Shown: positions 16,957 through 23,635 of the stretch, in pieces
Numbering within the stretch: position 1 is the stretch's first letter
Layout of the letters: each line of letters begins with the position of its first letter
From: Flavobacteriaceae bacterium
Lineage (GTDB): Bacteria; Bacteroidota; Bacteroidia; Flavobacteriales; Flavobacteriaceae
Length of the DNA stretch: 32,760 nucleotides
NCBI GenBank assembly: GCA_003564185.1
Contig: PXFS01000035.1
Coordinates: 1-32,760 of the forward strand
Direction of reading: 5' to 3'
Program-made: the position numbers and the translations under genes
The notes under the pieces: generated by a model
Seen by the model: only the letters and a program-made list of their open reading frames with translations
Databases searched by the model: none
Told to the model about the DNA's origin: nothing

Positions 16957-18788
16957 TATATATCTAATTCAAAGGTTTTTCTTAAGGTTTCAATAGCTGG
17001 ATTAACTTCTGCTAATTTTTGGTACTTTTCTCTTGGCGTAAAAGCATATTTTTTTTCTTGCACATGATTGACTTCAATTTCCAGAGAAATTTCGGTATTG
17101 TCCAACTGCTCTTTCAAATACTTCATCAAACTGGACTGGTCTTGCATTACCGAAATCTTCATCGTTTCATTAGGCAATTCAATGCAAATTTTCTTCCCCT
17201 TCAATTTTGGGATATCGCTATTATAAACGGAAGCTAAAATCTTATTTCCTCGCTTTTCAATTTTCTTGGCATAGGCACTCCAAGCCTTCTGCATATCCTC
17301 TTCGGTAAATGCTGAAAATCGCTCAATTTCCTGCGGCTTATTTTTCTCTTTTTCAGCCATCAACTCTTTTTTCTTCTTAATGGCTTTCAGCGAAAACCCT
17401 GAGGTCTTCTGAATAGCTTTGCCTACTGAATTTTCCTCTTTTTCTGCTGAAGCTGAAGTAGAATTTTTGTCTCCGGCTGAAACCTCTGAAGTAGCATTCG
17501 TATTCCGATTTTCTTCAGTAGCCTTAGCTATAGCTGCGTTTTCAGCTGAAGAATTTTCCTCTTTTTTCTCGGTATCTTTAGTTTGTTGAACTTCTTTCTT
17601 CACCTTTAAATCTCGCTCTTGTGAAGGCTCTTCAACTGAAGGAGAAGGAGTAGTGCTTAACGTTGTTGCTTTTTTCTTGACTTCGGAAGCCGGTTGAATG
17701 CTTACGTCAAGATTTTTTTTTTCAGAAAGATTTCCGTTAGAAAGCGAAGCTAATTTCATCAAACATAATTCGACTAACAAACGTTGGTTTTGCGAATTTT
17801 TGTACTTAAAATCACATTCACTGGCTAAATCAATTCCTGTAAGTAACTGCTTATATTCAATGGCCTGAGATTGCTCTAAGTAGCGTTTCTTGGTTTGCTC
17901 ACCTACTTCCAAAAGCGCTACGGTAGCCGGGTTCTTGCATACCAATAAGTCTCTAAAATGAGAAGCCAATCCTGCAATAAAATGTTGACCATCAAATCCT
18001 TTAGCTAAAATCTGATTAAAATAAACCAGTAAATTAGGAATGTCCCCAGCTAAGATATAGTTGGTGGTATCAAAAAAACTATCGTAATCTAAGACATTGA
18101 GGTTTTCAGCAACCGATTTACGCGTTAAGTGATTCCCGCAATAACTCACCACACGATCGTAGGTAGATAAGGCATCACGCATAGCACCGTCAGCTTTTTG
18201 GGCAATAATATGCAAGGCATCATCTTCTGCAGTAATGCCTTCCTTTTGTGCAATGTCCGCCAAATGTTCCTTGATATCAAAAACGGTAATTCGCTTGAAA
18301 TCAAAAATCTGACAACGCGACAAAATTGTAGGTATAATTTTGTGTTTTTCTGTTGTTGCTAAAATGAAAACAGCATGTTTAGGCGGTTCTTCTAAGGTCT
18401 TCAAAAACGCATTAAAAGCCGATTGAGACAACATGTGTACCTCATCAATAATATATACCTTGTACTTTCCTGTTTGTGGAGGAATTCTAACTTGGTCCGT
18501 GAGGTTCCTGATATCATCAACCGAATTATTAGAAGCTGCATCTAATTCAAAAATATTGAAGGAAAAGTCTTGTTGGTCTGTTGTATTCTCATCTTGATTG
18601 ATTTTTTTTGCTAAAATCCGAGCACAAGAAGTTTTTCCAACACCTCGTGGCCCCGTAAAAAGTAGAGCTTGAGCCAAATGATTGCTATCAATAGCCTTGA
18701 GTAAGGTATTAGTAATCGCTTTTTGCCCAACTACATCCTCAAAATTCTCGGGTCTGTATTTTCTGGCGGATACTACAAAATGTTCCAT
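16956..18788 (-). CDS. dnaX: DNA polymerase III subunit gamma/tau
   Basis: The 610-residue protein starts at ATG 18788. It is the clamp-loader AAA+ ATPase of the replisome. Visible are the N-terminal ARKYRPENFEDVVGQ signature, Walker A GPRGVGKTSCA (about 45), Walker B YIIDEVHMLS (about 117), sensor 1 LATTEKH and the SRC arginine-finger motif ILSRCQIF. Domain III ends near residue 352 (LLVELCLMKLASL). A low-complexity charged linker (about 360-480) and a tau-type C-terminal domain (about 495-610) follow. The cysteine zinc module between Walker A and B of E. coli DnaX is absent (no Cys in that loop). An A10 run just after domain III may drive slippage (see separate entry). It is operonic with miaE. 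Confidence 0.95.
   Translation of the reverse strand: MEHFVVSARKYRPENFEDVVGQKAITNTLLKAIDSNHLAQALLFTGPRGVGKTSCARILAKKINQDENTTDQQDFSFNIFELDAASNNSVDDIRNLTDQVRIPPQTGKYKVYIIDEVHMLSQSAFNAFLKTLEEPPKHAVFILATTEKHKIIPTILSRCQIFDFKRITVFDIKEHLADIAQKEGITAEDDALHIIAQKADGAMRDALSTYDRVVSYCGNHLTRKSVAENLNVLDYDSFFDTTNYILAGDIPNLLVYFNQILAKGFDGQHFIAGLASHFRDLLVCKNPATVALLEVGEQTKKRYLEQSQAIEYKQLLTGIDLASECDFKYKNSQNQRLLVELCLMKLASLSNGNLSEKKNLDVSIQPASEVKKKATTLSTTPSPSVEEPSQERDLKVKKEVQQTKDTEKKEENSSAENAAIAKATEENRNTNATSEVSAGDKNSTSASAEKEENSVGKAIQKTSGFSLKAIKKKKELMAEKEKNKPQEIERFSAFTEEDMQKAWSAYAKKIEKRGNKILASVYNSDIPKLKGKKICIELPNETMKISVMQDQSSLMKYLKEQLDNTEISLEIEVNHVQEKKYAFTPREKYQKLAEVNPAIETLRKTFELDI
17713..17723 (-). other. Candidate slippage site (A10) in dnaX
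   Basis: The coding strand has G followed by ten A at codons E356-K-K-N359, immediately after the clamp-loader domains. Adding one A, or a -1 ribosomal shift, gives K-K-K-S then TGA, a product of 360 residues. Losing one A gives K-K-I-L-T then TAA, 361 residues. Thermus thermophilus dnaX uses an A9 run for transcriptional slippage, and E. coli uses a ribosomal frameshift at an A-rich site, both to make the short gamma form. Confidence 0.6.
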
Positions 18789-18806
18789 TCAATCAAATTT
18801 GAATTA

Positions 18807-18814
18807 CAAAATTA
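18807..18814 (-). promoter_or_regulatory. Possible -7 box for dnaX
   Basis: The minus strand reads TAATTTTG, an exact TAnnTTTG match, 18 bases before ATG 18788. A good TTTG at -33 is not evident. Confidence 0.4.
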
Positions 18815-18872
18815 CACAATAATACCAATTTTGTTGAGAAATGAAGCATAAATAAATTCACTTCTGTAAGCA

Positions 18873-19823
18873 CTATGAAGTAGACACATAAACACCAGTT
18901 TTAGCTAAGATTTTTTGAATTTGCTTTAAAGCACGAAGTGCAAATGCCGGCAAATTGAATAATCTTTTTTGTTTCTTCGTTAAATACCTGAAATCAATTT
19001 CTTTTTTAGCTATTTCAAAAGCTTTATTTCCTGCTAATTTAGCTCTTATTCCAATGTGAAATAGGTTGAGGTGGAGGTACTGTTGTAGAGTTTCGTGTTC
19101 AACTTCAGCATAGGTTCTTAATACCTCTAATCGATCTTCAAAATATGGCATTTTAGAAAGGTTGTTTTCACTTTGAAGATTATATTTAGCCGCTATTTCG
19201 GTATGAAAAGCAATGGAGTATTCTAAGCCCAAGCGAATAAATAAATCGGTGTCTTCGCCAGCTTTTAAGTCTTCATTAAAATAGCCTTCAAATTCAAAAG
19301 CCTTTTTTTTGATTACCGTTGCAATGGTAAGTAAAATTGCATCTTTTCTACTGGCCTCAAAAAAATCTCCTATAATATGAATTTTCTTTTGTGATAGAGG
19401 GAAGCTAAATTGGGTGTTTCTAAATCTATTGGGAGCAATTTCAACTTCGTAATTTGTTGCAAAAACCAAATGATTAGGATAGGTTTTAATCATTTCAAAA
19501 ATATTGGCTAAGAAGTTAGGATACCATTCATCATCGGCATCTAAAAAGGCAATAAACTTACCATTAGCTTTCTTAATCCCTTCATTTCTTGCTGTTGAAA
19601 CCCCTTGATTTTTCTGCTGAAGTAAACAAATTCTATCGTCTTCAATTTGCTTTAATTTAGTTACGCTACTATCTGTACTTCCATCATCAATAATTAAGAT
19701 TTCAAAATCTTCAAAAGTTTGATTGAGCACACTTTTTATACAAGATTGAATAAAATTTTCCTTGTTATACAAAGGAATAACCACAGAAAATAATGGGATG
19801 TTATGCGTTTCCTTTGCTTTCAA
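18873..19823 (-). CDS. Glycosyltransferase family 2
   Basis: The 316-residue protein is a GT-A fold transferase. It has FSVVIPLYNKENFIQSC at the N-terminus, IIDDGSTDSS (about 45), GVSTARNEGI and the nucleotide-sugar/metal DXD-like motif LDADDEW (about 94), then a probable acceptor-side GEDTDLFIRL (about 185). The substrate cannot be predicted; such enzymes usually build cell-surface polysaccharide. The start is TTG at 19823. An in-frame TAA lies shortly upstream and no ATG precedes the conserved core, so TTG, or less likely GTG at residue 14, must initiate. A terminator hairpin ends only 20 bases upstream of this start. Confidence 0.9.
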   Translation of the reverse strand: MKAKETHNIPLFSVVIPLYNKENFIQSCIKSVLNQTFEDFEILIIDDGSTDSSVTKLKQIEDDRICLLQQKNQGVSTARNEGIKKANGKFIAFLDADDEWYPNFLANIFEMIKTYPNHLVFATNYEVEIAPNRFRNTQFSFPLSQKKIHIIGDFFEASRKDAILLTIATVIKKKAFEFEGYFNEDLKAGEDTDLFIRLGLEYSIAFHTEIAAKYNLQSENNLSKMPYFEDRLEVLRTYAEVEHETLQQYLHLNLFHIGIRAKLAGNKAFEIAKKEIDFRYLTKKQKRLFNLPAFALRALKQIQKILAKTGVYVSTS

Positions 19824-19843
19824 CTGAAATGGTTTTGGATTTT

Positions 19844-19870
19844 AAAAAGGCTCAATTAAAGAATTGAGGC
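19844..19870 (-). terminator. Terminator or attenuator between the M28 peptidase and glycosyltransferase genes
   Basis: The minus strand has GCCTCAATT-CTTT-AATTGAGCC (one internal mismatch) followed by TTTTT. On the plus strand the same hairpin is followed by TTGTTTTTT. It follows the M28 stop codon by 11 bases and leaves only 20 bases before the glycosyltransferase TTG start. Confidence 0.7.
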
Positions 19871-19881
19871 TTGTTTTTTAT

Positions 19882-20928
19882 TTATTCTTCATTTTCACTT
19901 TCTTCATCTTCATCAATGCTCAAACAATTTTCTTTATTGGCTACTTCCCAAGCAATGTAAAATACCAATTGGGCGCGCTTAGTTAACAAATCGTATTCAA
20001 TTTTATCAGCCGTATCGGTTGGCTGGTGGTAATCGTCATGTAAACCAGAAAAGAAAAAGATAGAAGGAATACCATGTTTAGCAAAATTATAATGGTCACT
20101 TCTATAATATAAATTCATAGGATCATCTTCTTCATTGTACTTGAAATCAAGATGCAAATCAATGTATTTGTCGTTTTGTTCAACACAAATATCATGCAGC
20201 TCCTGACTAATTCTATCGGCACCAATTAAGTAAAGATAGTCTTGGTCTTCTTGATTTTCGTAGGTTTTATCAACCCTTCCAATCATGTCAATGTTAAGGT
20301 TGGTTACGGTTTTTTCAAGCGGATAAACGGGATTTTTAGAATAAAATTTAGAGCCTAACAATCCAATTTCTTCAGCTGTAACCAAAAGAAAAAGGACGCT
20401 TCTTTTTGGTCCCATACCTTCGTCTTTTGCTTTTTTGAATGCTTTAGCCATTTGCATCACGGCAACTGTACCTGAGCCATCATCATCCGCACCATTTATT
20501 ATGTTGCCCTCATCATCCATTCCTACATGGTCATAATGCGCAGAAATTACAATAACTTCCTCGGGCTTCTCTGTACCTTCAATAAAGGCTAAAATATTTT
20601 CTGAATCACCATATTTATTGTTGAAGTAGGAGGAAGGGATAGGCTGAAAGTATTCGCCATTATTTCCTGCTGGAATTTCATTTTTTTTGTAGAAATCAAC
20701 AATGTATTCCGCTGCTAATTTTTGTCCTTCTTCACCTGTCATTCTACCTTCGTACTTATCTGAAGCAATTTCATGGAGTAAATTGCTCAAGGCATCTTCA
20801 GAAATCACCTCAGCTATTTCTTCAAGGGTAATTTTTTCTTCAGCTGAGGTACTCGAGTTTTGTGCATTATTAACACAACCAAACAGTAAAAAGGTAAGTA
20901 TAAAACTAAATGGTACTATTTTTTTCAT
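19882..20928 (-). CDS. M28 family metallopeptidase lipoprotein
   Basis: The 348-residue protein starts at ATG 20928. The signal MKKIVPFSFILTFLLFGC ends in a lipobox cysteine at residue 18. Co-catalytic zinc motifs of the M28 family are present in order: SAHYDHVG (about 130), GADDDGSGT, TAEEIGLLGS (catalytic/ligand glutamates), NIDMIGR, and a terminal DDYHQPTDT histidine. It is predicted to be an aminopeptidase acting in the periplasm or at the outer membrane on peptides. The family also includes glutaminyl cyclases, but the dinuclear aminopeptidase motif set fits better. It is preceded by its own -7 box and separated from the SDR gene by a terminator. The C-terminal tail is very acidic (DEDEESENEE). 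Confidence 0.92.
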   Translation of the reverse strand: MKKIVPFSFILTFLLFGCVNNAQNSSTSAEEKITLEEIAEVISEDALSNLLHEIASDKYEGRMTGEEGQKLAAEYIVDFYKKNEIPAGNNGEYFQPIPSSYFNNKYGDSENILAFIEGTEKPEEVIVISAHYDHVGMDDEGNIINGADDDGSGTVAVMQMAKAFKKAKDEGMGPKRSVLFLLVTAEEIGLLGSKFYSKNPVYPLEKTVTNLNIDMIGRVDKTYENQEDQDYLYLIGADRISQELHDICVEQNDKYIDLHLDFKYNEEDDPMNLYYRSDHYNFAKHGIPSIFFFSGLHDDYHQPTDTADKIEYDLLTKRAQLVFYIAWEVANKENCLSIDEDEESENEE

Positions 20929-20950
20929 GAGTTTATATTTATGAATTCAA

Positions 20951-20958
20951 CAAAAATA
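20951..20958 (-). promoter_or_regulatory. -7 box for the M28 peptidase gene
   Basis: The minus strand reads TATTTTTG, an exact TAnnTTTG match, about 22 bases before ATG 20928 and downstream of the SDR terminator. The -33 region is poor. Confidence 0.45.
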
Positions 20959-21003
20959 AATCAATTTTTCTCTTCAGGAATCTATATTTCAATTTTTTGA
21001 TTT

Positions 21004-21038
21004 AAAAAAAGGAGTTGATGACTTTCAACTCCTTTTTT
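21004..21038 (-). terminator. Bidirectional terminator after the SDR gene
   Basis: GGAGTTGA (21011-21018) pairs perfectly with TCAACTCC (21025-21032), flanked by A7 on the left and T6 on the right, so it can terminate transcription on either strand. It starts 2 bases after the SDR stop codon. Confidence 0.88.
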
Positions 21039-21040
21039 AA

Positions 21041-21763
21041 TTATTTTTTATCAGGTCTTGAAGGCCTGATTTCAACTTTACTTGGTAATGATCTTTTATT
21101 CATTTGAAACATGTCTACCACAAGTTTTCCTAAATCTTCAGGTTGAATTTTCCATGCATCAGATTCATCAGGTACATTACCATTAAAATGTGAAGTTACA
21201 GAACCAGGCATAACTGTAGCCACACTAACTCCATGTTCTCTTAAATCTAACATTACTGCTTGAGTAAAGCCTGTAACACCAAACTTACTCGCATTGTAGG
21301 CACTTCCTTTAGCAAAAAAGTTAGTCCCAGCTAAACTTGAAATACTAATAAAATAACCTTGTGATTTAATAAGTTCATCAACAGCAGCTTTAATAGAATA
21401 AAATACTCCGGTTAAGTTGGTATCAATCACTTCTTTCCATTGATTATCGGTTAAGTCGATAATACTTTCATAATGACCAAGACCTGCGTTGGCAATCAGG
21501 TAATCTAATTTTCCAAATTCATCAACTGTAGTTTTTACAGATTCTTGTTGGTCAACCAAGTTGCGTACATCAGATTTAACACCAATGGCTTTTGCATTAG
21601 CATAACTCGTTTTGAGCTGCTCAGCGGCTTTGTCTGCAGCAGACTTTGATCGGCTAGTCACAGCAACATTAACTCCTGCTTGAATAAGCGATGCTGCAAT
21701 CCCGTATCCAATTCCTTTACTACCGCCAGTTATTAAAGCTACTTTTCCTTTTATATCTTGCAT
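21041..21763 (-). CDS. SDR family oxidoreductase
   Basis: The 240-residue protein starts at ATG 21763. It is a classical short-chain dehydrogenase: cofactor motif TGGSKGIGYGIA (about 12), SDVR, NAG (about 92), catalytic Ser in ISISSLAG, YNASK (Tyr and Lys, about 155) and a VMPGSV motif. R38 in the VTSRSK stretch suggests NADPH preference. It is similar in size to FabG-type 3-ketoacyl reductases, but its genomic isolation gives no substrate. It is monocistronic, with an exact TAATTTTG box upstream (21787-21780) and a terminator downstream. Confidence 0.9.
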   Translation of the reverse strand: MQDIKGKVALITGGSKGIGYGIAASLIQAGVNVAVTSRSKSAADKAAEQLKTSYANAKAIGVKSDVRNLVDQQESVKTTVDEFGKLDYLIANAGLGHYESIIDLTDNQWKEVIDTNLTGVFYSIKAAVDELIKSQGYFISISSLAGTNFFAKGSAYNASKFGVTGFTQAVMLDLREHGVSVATVMPGSVTSHFNGNVPDESDAWKIQPEDLGKLVVDMFQMNKRSLPSKVEIRPSRPDKK

Positions 21764-21779
21764 AATTTAATTTTTATCC

Positions 21780-21787
21780 CAAAATTA
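21780..21787 (-). promoter_or_regulatory. -7 box for the SDR gene
   Basis: The minus strand reads TAATTTTG, an exact TAnnTTTG, 16 bases before ATG 21763. The -33 element is uncertain. Confidence 0.4.
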
Positions 21788-21903
21788 TAGGGAAGGCTTG
21801 AGAGATAACAGCCAATTGATAAAGTTTTAACTCCTCAATAGCTATTTACACATCAACTATGTAACAAAATGGACTATTAAACGTCTTACCTTAAAACTTT
21901 ACT

Positions 21904-22803
21904 TTGGAAACTATACTTAAGGTTCAACAATTAACCAAAAGATTTGGGCCTCTACATGCGGTAAATCAACTTACTTTTGAAATTCAAAAAGGAAATGTTT
22001 ATGGATTATTAGGCCCTAATGGTAGTGGGAAGTCAACCACTTTGGGCATGCTCTTAAATGTGGTAAACCCAACTTCTGGAGGTTATTCATGGTTTTCAAA
22101 TCAATTAAGCACTATTGAAGCTTTAAAACGAATTGGAGCCATAATTGAAAGCCCAAATTTTTATCCTGCTATGTCTGCTCTAGATAATTTAAAATTGGTA
22201 GCAAAAATTAAAGAAATTCCTTTGCCTGATTACGAAGCTAAACTTCGTTTGGTGGAACTTTGGGATAGAAAAGATGAAGCTTTTAAGAATTTTTCTTTGG
22301 GGATGAAACAGCGCTTAGCCATTGCTTCTGCACTGCTTAATGATCCAGAAATTTTAATTTTAGACGAACCAACTAACGGATTAGACCCTAAAGGAATTCG
22401 ACAAATTAGGGATATGATTTTGCAAATTGCTGAATCAGGTACAACAATTTTATTGGCCTCTCATTTATTAGATGAAGTCGAAAAAATCTGTTCTCATGTC
22501 ATTGTACTTCAAAAGGGAAAGATGCTCTACAATGGAAAGGTAGACGAGATGGTAGCTAGCTTTGGCTATGTAGAATTAGCTTGTGAGAGTAATGACAAAT
22601 TGCTTCCAGTGCTTCATCAAATTCCACAAGTTAAAGAAGTAAAATCAATTGCTTCAGGAAAATTGAAAGCCATTTTGGAAAGTGAATTGCTTCCAGAGGA
22701 AATCAATAAAATATGCTTTGAACAAGGAATTGTTTTAAGTCATCTGGAATGGAAAAAAGAAACCTTAGAAGATAACTTCTTAGCCTTAACAAAATCTGAA
22801 TAA
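21904..22803 (+). CDS. ABC transporter ATP-binding protein
   Basis: The 299-residue protein has Walker A GPNGSGKST (about 38), signature SLGMKQRLAIA (the LGMKQ variant typical of CcmA/BcrA-type exporters), Walker B ILILDEPTNGLDP and the H-loop LLASHLLDEV. It powers export of an unknown substrate together with the permease encoded one base downstream. The start is TTG at 21904. The only in-frame ATG upstream is followed at once by TAA, and no internal ATG precedes the Walker A region. It is the first gene of a likely three-gene operon. Confidence 0.92.
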   Translation: METILKVQQLTKRFGPLHAVNQLTFEIQKGNVYGLLGPNGSGKSTTLGMLLNVVNPTSGGYSWFSNQLSTIEALKRIGAIIESPNFYPAMSALDNLKLVAKIKEIPLPDYEAKLRLVELWDRKDEAFKNFSLGMKQRLAIASALLNDPEILILDEPTNGLDPKGIRQIRDMILQIAESGTTILLASHLLDEVEKICSHVIVLQKGKMLYNGKVDEMVASFGYVELACESNDKLLPVLHQIPQVKEVKSIASGKLKAILESELLPEEINKICFEQGIVLSHLEWKKETLEDNFLALTKSE

Positions 22804-22804
22804 A

Positions 22805-23620
22805 ATGCGTAGATTATTATCCATAGAACTTTTCAAATTAAAATTTAGCAAATCGGCTAAAGTATTATGCATCATTTATTTTTTACTGTTTTTTGGTACA
22901 GCCTTATTTTCTATGATTAGGTTTAAATTTGGTGATTTTGAATTTCGTTTAGCTGATCAAGGAATTTTTAATTTTCCTTATATATGGCATTTTAACACCT
23001 ATATGGTAGCTATTATCAAATTATTTTTAGCTGTTGTAATTGTTTCAATGGTTTCATCCGAATATACAAATCGTACGCTCAAACAAAACTTTATTGACGG
23101 TTTGTCAAAAAAGGAATTTGTACTTTCTAAGTTTTATACACTTTTACTTTTTTCTTTTATTTCAAGTGTATTAGTGTTTTCCGTAAGTATTGTATTAGGA
23201 TTATTGTTTTCAGATTACAATGAACCTAGTATCATTTTTTCAGATTTACATTTTATACTAGCTTATTTTATAAAACTTACAGCCTTCTTTAGTTTATGTA
23301 TGTTTTTAGCTATTTTAGTTCGGAAATCTGCCTTTGCTCTTGGCTTTTTATTTCTTCTACTTATTTTTGAAGCTATTGTGATAGTTAGCTTGAAAGATAA
23401 CTTTCCATGGTTTAGTAAATTTTTACCTTTAGAATCTATGGCTAATTTAATCAAAGAACCTTTTACTAAGTTTAATGTTGTGAAATCTGCTTCAACTGCC
23501 ATGGGTACAGATTTATCTAGAGATGTAAATACGTATTGGTATGAATATCTTATAGCTATTGGTTGGACAGTGATTTTTATTTTTGGCTCGTTAAATGTTC
23601 TTAAAAGCAGAGATTTATAA
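22805..23620 (+). CDS. ABC-2 type transporter permease
   Basis: The 271-residue protein starts at ATG 22805, one base after the ATPase stop. It has about six hydrophobic segments (about 18-38, 72-92, 106-128, 146-170, 174-196, 246-266), a short cytoplasmic N-terminus and a loop with SSEYTNRTLKQNFIDGLSKKEF typical of ABC-2 permeases. With the upstream ATPase it forms the transporter. No substrate can be inferred. Confidence 0.9.
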   Translation: MRRLLSIELFKLKFSKSAKVLCIIYFLLFFGTALFSMIRFKFGDFEFRLADQGIFNFPYIWHFNTYMVAIIKLFLAVVIVSMVSSEYTNRTLKQNFIDGLSKKEFVLSKFYTLLLFSFISSVLVFSVSIVLGLLFSDYNEPSIIFSDLHFILAYFIKLTAFFSLCMFLAILVRKSAFALGFLFLLLIFEAIVIVSLKDNFPWFSKFLPLESMANLIKEPFTKFNVVKSASTAMGTDLSRDVNTYWYEYLIAIGWTVIFIFGSLNVLKSRDL

Positions 23621-23635
23621 CGCAATTTTATATTT

